A stretch of 64,000 nt of DNA, taken from positions 62,001 to 126,000 of the forward strand of contig NZ_JACJTR010000015.1 in the NCBI RefSeq assembly GCF_014698795.1, read 5' to 3'. The translations under genes were made by a program, and so were the position numbers. This DNA is from Nostoc sp. FACHB-892 (lineage in GTDB: Bacteria > Cyanobacteriota > Cyanobacteriia > Cyanobacteriales > Nostocaceae). The notes beneath the pieces were generated by a model. That model was not told the origin of the DNA and ran no database searches. It saw nothing but the letters and a program-made list of their open reading frames with translations. Below, piece by piece: positions 17,818 to 27,397 of this stretch; position 1 is the stretch's first letter; every line of letters starts with the position of its first letter.

Positions 17818-18618
17818 TCACTGCGTAAGTCCTAAATCGTTAGGAAAGTAAAGGTTAGGAGGTAGCCAAGCTAATTGCCGATCCTCATAAAATAGAGCAC
17901 CAGTGTTTCCGTCATAGCTTAAATAATTAGGAAGTTTGATACCCCTACCAAATATTGCTGATTGAGTTTCACCCAGAACTTGTTTTGATAGCAAAGCATT
18001 AGTTTTAGACTTAGTAACTTTAGTTTTAGACTTAGTAACTTTAATATCATTCTCAGAAGATTTAATAGAAGGAAAGGTGTTACTATCCTTGCCATCAGTG
18101 AGAATGTCATCACCAACTCCCTTCATTAAGTAGTCTTTACCTGATCTATCTATTAAAATGTCATCGCCTTCATAACCTTTAGAGCTGGAGTTACTTATAT
18201 TAATAGAAGGGATAATGGGGGTAGTAATTTTAACAATATCGTTATTAAATGAGAAGTCTGTAATTGTATCAATACCACCACCTGAGTAATCCAAGACAAA
18301 AGTATCTCTACCACTACCACCAGTGAGAATGTCATTACCACCTCCTCCCACTAAGTAGTCTTTATCCGACCCACCTATTAGAGTGTCATCGCCTTCATAG
18401 CCGTATATTTGCTCGTTTGCTTGAATCGTAGTTAGATAGTCGTTTCCAGGGGTACCTTCAATTACCACGTTCTTCACTCCCGAAGAAATTAGTGTTTCTA
18501 CTGATAATTTTAACCAGCAATTAGCATTGCAGATGAGATCGGTTAAGAAACAAAATAAGGCGATCGCACCTAGAACATCAATTCCGTAATCAAAGCGCGA
18601 ATCCCTCGTTTTATACAC
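17818..18618 (-). CDS. RTX-type calcium-binding repeat protein
   Basis: The 266-residue product contains a glycine-aspartate nonapeptide block at about residues 55-115 (GTPGNDYL, YGYEGDDTLIGG, GGGGNDILTGGSGRDTF). This is the hallmark of calcium-binding beta-rolls in proteins exported by type I secretion. A second block at about 145-180 is degenerate, with glycines replaced. A low-complexity Lys/Ser/Thr stretch and a C-terminal segment GALFYEDRQLAWLP follow. The N-terminal 40 residues are hydrophobic and unlike the rest, and the GTG start is poorly supported, so the true start may be internal. It lies between two haemagglutinin-like genes on the same strand. Confidence 0.65.
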   Translation of the reverse strand: MYKTRDSRFDYGIDVLGAIALFCFLTDLICNANCWLKLSVETLISSGVKNVVIEGTPGNDYLTTIQANEQIYGYEGDDTLIGGSDKDYLVGGGGNDILTGGSGRDTFVLDYSGGGIDTITDFSFNNDIVKITTPIIPSINISNSSSKGYEGDDILIDRSGKDYLMKGVGDDILTDGKDSNTFPSIKSSENDIKVTKSKTKVTKSKTNALLSKQVLGETQSAIFGRGIKLPNYLSYDGNTGALFYEDRQLAWLPPNLYFPNDLGLTQ

Positions 18619-18681
18619 AGTAGGAAGGGAGTTTGGCTCCCCCCAACATTAGTAGAAAACTCTGCTGGGGAGTTAGATTTT

Positions 18682-18800
18682 TTATTTATCAATATTATTA
18701 ATTGAAACCACTACAACAGTTACTACAGTTGTATTCCAGCCAAGGTTACGAGGTAGCCAGCCTAGCTGCTGATTCAAATAAAATAGAGTACCAAAACTTG
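18682..18800 (-). pseudogene. Remnant of the 3' end of an RTX-like gene
   Basis: On the minus strand this reads FGTLFYLNQQLGWLPRNLGW and ends at a stop at 18682-18684. It matches the C-terminus of the neighbouring RTX-like protein (GALFYEDRQLAWLPPNL). No upstream repeats are preserved. It is best explained as a leftover of a duplicated RTX gene, which implies that this region was once arranged in repeated modules. Confidence 0.6.
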
Positions 18801-18920
18801 CAAAAAATAAATTATCCAAAATATTTTTAAATTTATAGGGGCGCAAGACCTTACGCCCCGGAGATGGAATGTTTTTTTAACTGTAAGTTCTTAAAGCGAA
18901 ACGGTATAACATGGTTATTT

Positions 18921-21815
18921 TTAGAAGCAAGAAGCAGGAGTAAGCGAGGAACTATGAGGCAAAGCTGTAGGCGCATCAGCCGTGAGTACAACTTCGCCTT
19001 TAGCATTTCTCACCCACCCTTGTGCTTCTACAATCGTTACTGGACTAGAGCTACTTGCCTGAGTTGAAACAGTTATACTAGAGCGGTTTTCAGCCTTTGG
19101 GTTGAGAGTTACCCAATCTAGTTGAACAGCATCAGGAGTCAGAGGTTCGGTTCTAGGGTTGGGTGGTAAGCCACCGCGTCCGGCGATGGTAAAACTGCTT
19201 TGATTTTTTGCTGTACGTGCTTGACAGACTTGTGAGACTTGAGTATCGACTGGTACGACTGGTAAGTTGATTAATCCTCGATAGGGGTCAACATTGAGGG
19301 TATTGATATCTACAATGCCGCTTAAATCAGGTCTTATTTGGGAAATTGCCGTAATATCATTTGTCGGAAGTTGACGCGGGTCTGGATCATCAGGGCGCAA
19401 CCTTTTAAGGTCTTCGCTAGTCAGTGGCGCAATTCCAAAAATCTTAGTAGCATCGATTTTAACTGTTCCCCCATTACCATTGTAGGCATTGGCGGTGATG
19501 TCGCTGTTTTCATTTGGTTTGGCGACGATGAAGCCGTCAGGGGCATCGATAGTGATATTACCGCCATTTCCACCTTGTTGATTAGTGCCTGCGGTAGCAG
19601 ATATCTGGCTGTTGTCGCTTAGTAACAACAAATCTAGGTCGTGGAGTGTAATATCACCCCCATTACCAGATGCGGTTTCAGCAGTAATTTCCCCTTGATT
19701 CTCTAAGCGAATGAAACGAGAGCCTACCTGAAGTTTGCCTGCGCTCCCTGACCCTTGAGAGCGAACAAACAAGCCACTGTTAGCAGACTCATCCTCAACA
19801 AGGTTCCCATCAATTCCTCGGACAAGCCGTTTGAAGGTAGCCCTGCCAGATATAGTCACCCTATCAGTAGCATTAACTGTGATATCACCTGCAAATCCAC
19901 TGCTGCCTGTGAAAGCATTAGCAAGGATTTGTCCACCATTAACCGCTTCCACAGTATTCGCGTTCACTGTGATATTGCCAGCATTTCCCTCACCTAGAGT
20001 GCGGGCATCTACAACCCCATTATCTGCTACCCGGAAAGCATTGGTATTAACAATGATGTTTCCTCCTTGCCCCCCTTGATTGGTACGTGAAAATAATCCA
20101 CTTGCCGTTTTATCGCTACTAAATCCGAAAACATTAACAGCTTCAGTTGCATTAACTTCTATCTGTCCACCTTTTCCTTGGCCCAAAGTACCAGTAACTA
20201 TCTGTGCGCCATTTCCCACAATTAACTGCCTAGTGTTAATCGTCAAATTACCAGCATTTCCAACATTGTCAGTCTGAGTAGATAAAGTGCTAGCGCGCTG
20301 CCCATTGGATGATATTCCTGTTCCTTGTAATTCCACCAAATCGCTAGCAGTCACAAATAAATTTCCCCCCTGTCCCTTGCCTAGAGTAAAAGTTAATATT
20401 TGCGCTCCATCTTGGACAACCAAGCGCCTGGTATCAATTGTTAAAGTTCCAGCATTTTTAGCACCTTGAGTAGAAGTAAACAAGCCGCTACCAAGACTAA
20501 TAACTTCTACGGAATCGGTGGCAGTTACAGTCAAATTTCCCCCCTGTCCCTCGCCTGAAGTAGAAGTTGATACTCGTGCTCCATTTTGAGAACTTAACCT
20601 TTGAGTGGTAATTATCAAGTTTCCAGCATCTCCAGCACCTTGAGTTTCAGTAAACAAGCCGCTTGTTGTTGTTCCTGCTAGTTCCACAAACTCCGAGGCG
20701 CGGATGGTAAGCTCTCCCCCCCGCTCCTTGCCGAATGTGCCAGCTCTTATCCTTGACTGATCGCCTTGAATACTCAACTGTCCAGTTTCAATTGTCACGT
20801 CTCCTCCGGTTCCAGTCGCTTCTGGTAAAACATCAGCTGTAATCTGCGAACCCTCAGTGAGAATCACCGCCTTTGTCGTGTGAACGAGCACCTTTCCACC
20901 AAGCTCTGTACCTTCTGTATCGGCAAAAATCCTTGAGCCTTGAGTTAAACCCAAATTATTACTCTGAATCTGAACATCACCACCGCCAGCACCGCTAACA
21001 GCAACATACGCTCCGTCTTGCAGCCGAATATCGCCAAAATTATTTATAGAGGCGTACCCCAATACCCAATCGTTATCTTTTTGGTTCAAGCTCACTTCTC
21101 CAATACCAGCCACACTACCTAGCTCAATCCGTCCTCCTGGAGCTGCCAAATTCTGTTGTCGTGGTTCTAAAGCTGCTCGTTCACCTCCCTGCAACGTCAC
21201 CTTACCGCCCACGAGTGCTAAAGTTTTACCAGGTTGCACTTTTAGGTCAGATCCTTCTACACCAATTTCTCCTACTGCTTCCTCAAATTGCAAGCCAATA
21301 GGAACACTTACTGTTAGTAGAGGTGGGTTTTGGGGAGGAAAGGCGCTAAACAGAGCGCCATCTGTAAATTTGAGGCGGTTTGCTGTAGTTGCGATGAACG
21401 AACCCTTGATGTCCAATTTGGCATTAGGCCCAAAAATAATCCCATTTGGATTGAGAAAAAACAAGTTAGCAGAGCCATTGCGATTGGGTTTAATCAGACC
21501 ATCAATGAGAGAAGGAGAATTACCCGTGACGCGGCTGATGATATTTTGAATATCTAAAGCGTGGTTGAAGTCAGCTTGACTGCCAACGGGTACAGAAAAC
21601 TGTTCAAAACTGTGGAAAAGATTACTTCCAGCTTGAGTTCCTCCTTCAATAATTCTGGTATTTCCCTCTAATTTGACTGTGGAATTATTAGGTAAAGTGC
21701 TATCGGGCGTAATTTGAGCAAAGATGCAATTCCCAGTATTAAGGTATACGCCACTAATAGTTAAAAAAATCATTAGCCTTAAAAGCCAGAACGAACCGCG
21801 TAAGTTTTCAGTCAT
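18921..21815 (-). CDS. Haemagglutinin-like two-partner secretion exoprotein (TpsA type), copy 2
   Basis: This 964-residue paralogue of the protein at 15193 has the same plan: signal peptide (LLRLMIFLTISGVYL, ending near FAQ), haemagglutination-activity domain (NLFHSFEQFSV, LFFLNPNGIIFGPNA), a longer beta-helix with about a dozen repeats of the type LTVTATDSVEV and RLVVQDGAQ, and the shared C-terminus ending TPASCF. The last 230 or so residues are nearly identical to copy 1 while the central repeats differ. The frame extends to a TTG at 21836; ATG 21815 is preferred. Secretion would need a TpsB pore encoded elsewhere. Confidence 0.85.
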   Translation of the reverse strand: MTENLRGSFWLLRLMIFLTISGVYLNTGNCIFAQITPDSTLPNNSTVKLEGNTRIIEGGTQAGSNLFHSFEQFSVPVGSQADFNHALDIQNIISRVTGNSPSLIDGLIKPNRNGSANLFFLNPNGIIFGPNAKLDIKGSFIATTANRLKFTDGALFSAFPPQNPPLLTVSVPIGLQFEEAVGEIGVEGSDLKVQPGKTLALVGGKVTLQGGERAALEPRQQNLAAPGGRIELGSVAGIGEVSLNQKDNDWVLGYASINNFGDIRLQDGAYVAVSGAGGGDVQIQSNNLGLTQGSRIFADTEGTELGGKVLVHTTKAVILTEGSQITADVLPEATGTGGDVTIETGQLSIQGDQSRIRAGTFGKERGGELTIRASEFVELAGTTTSGLFTETQGAGDAGNLIITTQRLSSQNGARVSTSTSGEGQGGNLTVTATDSVEVISLGSGLFTSTQGAKNAGTLTIDTRRLVVQDGAQILTFTLGKGQGGNLFVTASDLVELQGTGISSNGQRASTLSTQTDNVGNAGNLTINTRQLIVGNGAQIVTGTLGQGKGGQIEVNATEAVNVFGFSSDKTASGLFSRTNQGGQGGNIIVNTNAFRVADNGVVDARTLGEGNAGNITVNANTVEAVNGGQILANAFTGSSGFAGDITVNATDRVTISGRATFKRLVRGIDGNLVEDESANSGLFVRSQGSGSAGKLQVGSRFIRLENQGEITAETASGNGGDITLHDLDLLLLSDNSQISATAGTNQQGGNGGNITIDAPDGFIVAKPNENSDITANAYNGNGGTVKIDATKIFGIAPLTSEDLKRLRPDDPDPRQLPTNDITAISQIRPDLSGIVDINTLNVDPYRGLINLPVVPVDTQVSQVCQARTAKNQSSFTIAGRGGLPPNPRTEPLTPDAVQLDWVTLNPKAENRSSITVSTQASSSSPVTIVEAQGWVRNAKGEVVLTADAPTALPHSSSLTPASCF

Positions 21816-21984
21816 TTGATGAATTTCCCTTAACAACAGAGATAAATGTGACTTTTTGTGCTGTTTGGATAGCAGAAACTATAAACTTTTATGAAGAAAT
21901 GGCATAATTGGCAGAAAAATTTATATTGCAAGTTGGGTTCTAAAATAGAGGTGATTTTACCTCTAAGGAAAAACAATTAATTGG

Positions 21985-22281
21985 GTGATTACTATGTACC
22001 ATTCCTTGAAAATAAAAATCCTGGATTTAGACCATATTGAATCAATTGTTGAGCAGGACATCACAGATGTGGAGGCTGAAAAAATTGTAGGAGGAACACT
22101 AAGTGTAAGTGAGCCTCAAGTAGTCGCTAAAAAAACTATAGTAAGAGTAGGAAGTGAACAAGGCTATGAATTACCCCCTCTGGTTATCCCTCTTCCTCCT
22201 CCCTGGCGTGTTGAACTCATAAGTTCGTTGCCCGATGCAGCTTTAGATTACATACAAATCGCTGAAAAACTTAAAGCATGA
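21985..22281 (+). CDS. Small protein with double-glycine-like leader
   Basis: The 98-residue product (GTG start; an ATG three codons later is also possible) has an N-terminal part reading DITDVEAEKIVGG. This resembles the double-glycine leaders cleaved by C39-peptidase ABC transporters in bacteriocin and nif11/nitrile-hydratase-like precursors. The rest is proline-rich (ELPPLVIPLPPPW) and has no cysteines. No transporter or modification enzyme is next to it. The family is not recognised. The leader reading is inference from one motif. Confidence 0.45.
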   Translation: MITMYHSLKIKILDLDHIESIVEQDITDVEAEKIVGGTLSVSEPQVVAKKTIVRVGSEQGYELPPLVIPLPPPWRVELISSLPDAALDYIQIAEKLKA

Positions 22282-22393
22282 GGTATTTTACCTCTAATAA
22301 GTTTGCTGCGCAAAGCAGGTTTACGGTTACAAATCACTGTGTAAAAGGTTAATGTGGTCGTTTTTTAACCATTAAGTAGCCGCAAGGTAGAAC

Positions 22394-22513
22394 TTAATAC
22401 TTAAGAAAGTCTGAGGCATTTAAATGCGCTTGGCTTTGCCAGTTCTTTTGGATAATCGCTCCAAATCCTGCACAATGGAATAATAAGCACTCTAGCAATC
22501 CTTTGGCGGACAT
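22394..22513 (-). pseudogene. Unidentified short frame, possibly a gene remnant
   Basis: A 39-codon frame reads MSAKGLLECLLFHCAGFG, then AIIQKNWQSQAHLN, and stops at 22394. Composition looks coding, and it directly follows the fragment at 22518-22725 on the same strand. Together they may be a single gene broken by a frameshift around 22515. I do not recognise the family. Confidence 0.3.
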
Positions 22514-22517
22514 TTTA

Positions 22518-22725
22518 TCATTTAAAAGCGGTCACTTTATTCTTTAAACCACAATTTTCTAAGTCATAACGCGCAACAATTGGCGTAAAGGCAAATTCTG
22601 ATAAATCAATAGCTTTTAACAAATTAATCCAATCATCGCTGAAGGTGCGATCGCCTGAATTAATGCGGCAAAGATCAGCTAAATTATAAATCCTAATGAA
22701 TAAGAGTAAGGTAGTGTCCTCACCT
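22518..22725 (-). pseudogene. Unidentified gene fragment lacking a start
   Basis: About 65 codons are open on the minus strand, reading IYNLADLCRINSGDRTF, WINLLKAIDLSEFAF and RYDLENCGLKNK before TGA at 22518-22520. No good start codon exists and the frame is closed upstream by a stop. The residue mix is protein-like, so this is probably the remains of a real gene, but the family is not recognised. Confidence 0.35.
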
Positions 22726-22750
22726 TACTCTTTCATATTTAAAACTTAAA

Positions 22751-22897
22751 TCTGAAGTGGTTCCCGTTAACTCTGAAGCGACTCCCGTTAACTCTGAAGC
22801 GACTCCCGTTAGCTCTGAAGCGACTCCCGTTAGCTCTGAAGCGACTCCCGTTAGCTCTGAAGCGACTCTCGTTAAGTCTGAAGTGACTCCCGTCACG
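22751..22897. repeat. 21-bp tandem repeat array, 7 copies
   Basis: Seven units around CTGAAGCGACTCCCGTTAGCT follow one another, the outer ones diverged. The minus strand stays open as a GVASELT heptapeptide repeat, but no start signal supports a gene. Immediately after it, 22902-22942 resembles 11295-11335, a second shared repeat beginning ATATCATGTCCGCTT. The rest of the gap up to fbp shows nothing else. Confidence 0.85.
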
Positions 22898-23170
22898 ACT
22901 GATATCATGTCCGCTTAATTACTTACTAAACCACAAGAACCCTAAAGAGCCAAAGCTACGCTTCGTCTCCCCTCTACGGTGTACACACAAGTCGAAGTAA
23001 ACTACGTATCTAGGCTTTGAGTGCAGGAGTCACTGAAAATTCATTTCTTTAGTTTATCTAAAGTCGCATCTAAGTTATCAAATTACCTTTCTAAGATAGA
23101 AGCAGCAACTATAAGTTGCCATACACAACTAAAACCCAACTAACAGCTAGTGGCTGCGGAGAACGTTAAA

Positions 23171-24220
23171 ATGGCTAAAGCGGCAGATTCTTTAGATTTA
23201 TCTACCTACGATGCTACAGACAAATCCCTTGATCGTGATTGTACAACCTTATCCCGTCACGTCTTACAGCAACTTCAGAGTTTTTCGCCAGATGCACAAG
23301 ATTTAAGTGCGCTGATGAATCGCATCGCCCTTGCAGGCAAACTAGTTGCTCGCCGCATGAGTCGCGCTGGCTTAATGGAAGGTGTTCTCGGATTTACTGG
23401 GGAAGTTAATGTCCAAGGAGAATCCGTCAAAAAGATGGATGTCTATGCCAATGATGTATTTATCTCAGTTTTTAAGCAAAGTGGCTTAGTCTGTCGCCTA
23501 GCTTCTGAGGAAATGGAAAAACCCTACTATATCCCGGAAAATTGCCCCATTGGTCGCTATACCCTGCTGTATGACCCAATTGATGGCTCATCTAACACTG
23601 ATAATAATCTCAGCTTGGGTTCTATTTTCGCTATTCGCCAACAAGAAGGAACTGATAGCGATCAAAAGGCAACTGACCTCCTCACCAACGGACGTAAGCA
23701 ACTCGCTGCCGGATATATCCTGTATGGGCCTAGCACAATGCTGGTTTATAGTATAGGTAAGGGCGTTCATTCTTTTGTCCTTGATCCCAGCTTAGGAGAG
23801 TTTATTCTCACAGAAGAAAATATTCGGATTCCTAATCACGGCTCTGTTTACAGCGTGAATGAAGGGAACTTCTGGCAGTGGGAAGAATCGATTCGAGAAT
23901 ACATCCGCTATGTTCACCGCACAGAAGGCTACAGCGCTCGTTATAGCGGCGCAATGGTGAGCGACATTCACAGAATTTTAGTTCAAGGCGGCGTATTTCT
24001 CTACCCAGGCACAATTCAAAACCCAGAAGGTAAATTGCGCTTACTTTATGAAACTGCTCCTCTAGCCTTTTTGATTGAGCAAGCAGGTGGCCGTGCGACT
24101 ACAGGACTAATGGATATATTGGATGTAGTACCTAAAAAACTACATCAGCGCACACCTTTAATTATTGGTAGCAAAGAAGATGTAGCAAAGGTGGAGTCTT
24201 TTATTCAAAACGGGCACTAG
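23171..24220 (+). CDS. fbp: Fructose-1,6-bisphosphatase class I
   Basis: It hydrolyses fructose-1,6-bisphosphate to fructose-6-phosphate in gluconeogenesis and the Calvin cycle. The metal-binding signature DPIDGSSN is present, followed by NTDNNLSLGSIF, and the C-terminal active-site region has ARYSGAMVSDIHRIL, LYETAPLAFLIEQAGG and the substrate Lys/Tyr residues. Length (349) is typical. ATG 23171 is chosen because GGAG lies 10 bases upstream; an in-frame GTG at 23150 would extend it by seven residues. It is the first gene of the fbp-tal-zwf-opcA cluster known from heterocystous cyanobacteria. Confidence 0.95.
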   Translation: MAKAADSLDLSTYDATDKSLDRDCTTLSRHVLQQLQSFSPDAQDLSALMNRIALAGKLVARRMSRAGLMEGVLGFTGEVNVQGESVKKMDVYANDVFISVFKQSGLVCRLASEEMEKPYYIPENCPIGRYTLLYDPIDGSSNTDNNLSLGSIFAIRQQEGTDSDQKATDLLTNGRKQLAAGYILYGPSTMLVYSIGKGVHSFVLDPSLGEFILTEENIRIPNHGSVYSVNEGNFWQWEESIREYIRYVHRTEGYSARYSGAMVSDIHRILVQGGVFLYPGTIQNPEGKLRLLYETAPLAFLIEQAGGRATTGLMDILDVVPKKLHQRTPLIIGSKEDVAKVESFIQNGH

Positions 24221-24557
24221 TGTAAAAAGGCACGGTTTAAAAGAAAACAAAGCTTGTAAATAAAGCTTTTTAAACTTTTTCAATTGATAGTTACTTTTTG
24301 CCCTGCTGCACTAGAAGACGGTAACAAGAGGATCAAGGATGCGTCTAGCATCTGGCATTAATTAAAAGTTAATCATGGTGATTTAGGATTGGCAATGCAG
24401 AATAGCAGTTCTTAAAGATGTATTAAAGATTATCTCAGCTGGCCGATGCGATAAGTAGTTGGCAACGCCACAATTCAAAAGTAACCATCAATATCTGATG
24501 CGTTTTGCCAAATTCACTTAGAAACATCACTATACAGGAGTGAAACAAATTAGAGCT

Positions 24558-25703
24558 ATGTCTACCAATCATCTACTAGAAATTAACCAATACGGTCAAA
24601 GTATCTGGATGGATAACTTGAGCCGTGACATTATTCAATCAGGCGAACTCAAAGACATGGTTGAAAACCAAGGTATCTCTGGTATTACCTCTAACCCCGC
24701 TATCTTTGAAAAAGCGATCGCAGGTAATGTCATTTATGATGCCGATATTGAAGCCGCAGTTCGTGCTAATTTACCCACAGACAAAATTTACGAATCGCTA
24801 GTTTTTGCAGATATCCGTTATGCATGTGATATTTTACGCCCTGTTTATGAAGCCTCGAATAGACTAGATGGTTATGTGAGTATTGAAGTCCCACCAACTA
24901 TCGCCCATGATACTGAAGCAACAATAACCGAAGCCCGGCGATATTTCCAAGAGATTGGTCGGGAAAATCTGATGATTAAAATTCCCGGTACAAAACCTGG
25001 TTTACCAGCAGTAGAGCAGGTAATAGCCGAAGGGATGAATGTTAATATCACGCTGCTGTTTTCTGTAGAAAGCTACGTAAACACAGCTTGGGCTTATATT
25101 CGTGGCTTAGAAAAACGGTTGGCTGAGGGCAAAGATATCAGTAGAATTGCTTCAGTCGCTAGCTTCTTCCTCAGCCGGATCGATAGCAACATTGATGCCA
25201 AAATTGATGCTAAGTTGAAAAAAGGCGTTGATGATATTTCTGTGGAAGCAAAGCTAAAAGCTGTTAAAGGGAAAGTAGCGATCGCTAACGCCAAGATTGC
25301 GTACCAAGAATACAAGAAAATTATCGAGAGCGATCGGTGGAAAGCCTTGGCAGAAAAAGGGGCCACAGTACAACGGCTACTTTGGGCTAGTACTAGCACC
25401 AAAGACCCCCACTACAACGACGTGATGTATATCGAAGAGTTGATTGGGCGAGATACCGTTAACACCGTACCCCCAGCGACCATTAAAGCTTGTGCCGATC
25501 ATTGTAACGTAAGCGATCGCTTAGAAACAGATGTAGATAATGCCTACACGCTGATCGAAAACCTCAAAGATCCCGACATCAACGTTGATCTTAATGCCGT
25601 AATGGATGAACTGTTAGATGAAGGTATTGACAAGTTCATTCAGCCCTTCCAGTCCTTGATGAACTCTTTAGAAGAGAAGATCAAGGTATTGTCACCAGTG
25701 TAA
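24558..25703 (+). CDS. tal: Transaldolase
   Basis: It transfers a three-carbon dihydroxyacetone unit between sugar phosphates in the non-oxidative pentose phosphate pathway. The Schiff-base lysine lies in LMIKIPGT, and QSIWMDNLSRDI near the N-terminus and GISGITSNPAIFEKAI are family signatures. The 381-residue length fits the longer transaldolases of cyanobacteria. ATG 24558 is chosen; an upstream GTG at 24540 overlaps an AGGAG motif and would add six residues unlike known starts. The 337-base gap after fbp holds no other gene and probably carries its own promoter. Confidence 0.95.
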   Translation: MSTNHLLEINQYGQSIWMDNLSRDIIQSGELKDMVENQGISGITSNPAIFEKAIAGNVIYDADIEAAVRANLPTDKIYESLVFADIRYACDILRPVYEASNRLDGYVSIEVPPTIAHDTEATITEARRYFQEIGRENLMIKIPGTKPGLPAVEQVIAEGMNVNITLLFSVESYVNTAWAYIRGLEKRLAEGKDISRIASVASFFLSRIDSNIDAKIDAKLKKGVDDISVEAKLKAVKGKVAIANAKIAYQEYKKIIESDRWKALAEKGATVQRLLWASTSTKDPHYNDVMYIEELIGRDTVNTVPPATIKACADHCNVSDRLETDVDNAYTLIENLKDPDINVDLNAVMDELLDEGIDKFIQPFQSLMNSLEEKIKVLSPV

Positions 25704-25867
25704 GGGCTGGGGAGTGGGGAGTGGGGAGTGAGGGAGATGAGGGAGATGAGGGAGATAAGGGGAATAGCCAATGCCCAATCCCCCATGCCCTATGCCTCAT
25801 GCCCCATGCCCAATTCTCCATTCCCCATACCTAATCCAAAACCCCTAATCCAAAATCCAAAATTCCT
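25704..25867. repeat. Short-repeat-rich tal-zwf spacer
   Basis: The spacer is made almost entirely of degenerate heptamers (GGGGAGT and GAGGGAGAT repeats, then GCCCAAT, GCCCCAT and AATCCAAA variants). The last ones run to within a few bases of the zwf ATG, and no Shine-Dalgarno sequence is visible. Confidence 0.8.
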
Positions 25868-27397
25868 ATGGTTAGTCTGCTAGAAAATCCCTTGCGCGTT
25901 GGTCTGCAACAACAAGGGATGCCCGAACCCCAGATTATAGTTATCTTTGGCGCTTCTGGTGATCTCACTTGGCGCAAACTAGTGCCAGCACTTTACAAAT
26001 TGCGGCGAGAACGGCGTATACCGCCAGAAACTACTATTGTCGGCGTAGCACGACGAGAATGGAGCCATGAATACTTCCGTGAACAAATGCAGAAGGGCAT
26101 GGAAGAGGCACATCCTGATGTCGATTTAGGGGAACTTTGGCAAGACTTCTCTCAAGGTCTGTTCTACAGTCCTGGGGATATAGACAACCCCGAAGGCTAC
26201 AAGAAACTAAAAACCTTATTGAGTGAATTAGACGAAAAACGGGGCACGCGAGGTAATCGCATGTTCTACCTCTCAGTTGCCCCCTCATTCTTTCCCGAAG
26301 CGATTAAGCAGCTAGGAAGCGGCGGGATGCTAGAAGATCCCTACAAACATCGTCTAGTAATCGAGAAACCCTTTGGTCGGGACTTGGCCTCTGCCCAGAG
26401 TCTTAACCAAGTGGTACAGAAATATTGCAAAGAACATCAAGTATACCGTATTGACCACTACTTGGGTAAAGAAACAGTCCAGAATTTGCTGGTGTTTCGC
26501 TTTGCCAATGCAATTTTTGAACCCTTGTGGAATCGTCAATTTGTTGACCACGTGCAAATTACCGTGGCAGAAACCGTGGGAGTGGAAGACCGGGCTGGCT
26601 ACTATGAGAGTGCTGGCGCACTGCGGGATATGTTGCAAAATCACCTCATGCAACTTTACTGTCTAACGGCGATGGAAGCACCCAACGCAATGGATGCCGA
26701 TAGCATCCGTACAGAAAAAGTGAAGGTACTCCAAGCTACTCGTTTAGCTGATGTTCACAATCTGTCGCGGTCGGCAGTCCGTGGTCAATACAGTGCTGGC
26801 TGGATGAAGGGTCAAGCAGTACCAGGGTATCGGACAGAACCAGGCGTTGACCCCAACTCCAGCACACCCACCTATGTAGCGATGAAGTTTTTGGTGGATA
26901 ACTGGCGCTGGAAAGGTGTTCCTTTCTACTTACGGACTGGAAAGCGGATGCCGAAAAAAGTGAGTGAGATTTCAATTCACTTCCGCGAAGTTCCATCTCG
27001 GATGTTCCAATCTGCTGCCCAACAGACAAACGCCAATATTTTGACAATGCGGATTCAGCCAAATGAAGGTATTTCCTTGCGTTTTGATGTCAAAATGCCG
27101 GGGGCAGAATTCCGCACTCGTTCCGTTGATATGGACTTTAGTTATGGTTCCTTTGGCATCCAAGCAACATCCGATGCCTACGATCGCCTATTCCTTGATT
27201 GTATGATGGGCGATCAAACATTGTTCACACGAGCGGATGAAGTAGAAGCAGCTTGGCAGGTAGTAACACCAGCCCTTTCCGTTTGGGATGCACCCGCCGA
27301 TCCTACTACTATTCCTCAGTATGAAGCCGGTACTTGGGAACCAGCAGAAGCAGAACTCTTAATTAACCAGGATGGCCGTCGCTGGCGCAGACTTTAG
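25868..27397 (+). CDS. zwf: Glucose-6-phosphate 1-dehydrogenase
   Basis: It oxidises glucose-6-phosphate with NADP+ to 6-phosphogluconolactone, the entry step of the oxidative pentose phosphate pathway. In filamentous cyanobacteria this pathway supplies reductant in the dark and in heterocysts. The nucleotide-binding start GASGDLTWRKLVPALYKLR and the catalytic RIDHYLGKE motif are intact. The 509-residue length is normal. It lies between tal and the gene for its activator OpcA. Confidence 0.97.
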   Translation: MVSLLENPLRVGLQQQGMPEPQIIVIFGASGDLTWRKLVPALYKLRRERRIPPETTIVGVARREWSHEYFREQMQKGMEEAHPDVDLGELWQDFSQGLFYSPGDIDNPEGYKKLKTLLSELDEKRGTRGNRMFYLSVAPSFFPEAIKQLGSGGMLEDPYKHRLVIEKPFGRDLASAQSLNQVVQKYCKEHQVYRIDHYLGKETVQNLLVFRFANAIFEPLWNRQFVDHVQITVAETVGVEDRAGYYESAGALRDMLQNHLMQLYCLTAMEAPNAMDADSIRTEKVKVLQATRLADVHNLSRSAVRGQYSAGWMKGQAVPGYRTEPGVDPNSSTPTYVAMKFLVDNWRWKGVPFYLRTGKRMPKKVSEISIHFREVPSRMFQSAAQQTNANILTMRIQPNEGISLRFDVKMPGAEFRTRSVDMDFSYGSFGIQATSDAYDRLFLDCMMGDQTLFTRADEVEAAWQVVTPALSVWDAPADPTTIPQYEAGTWEPAEAELLINQDGRRWRRL

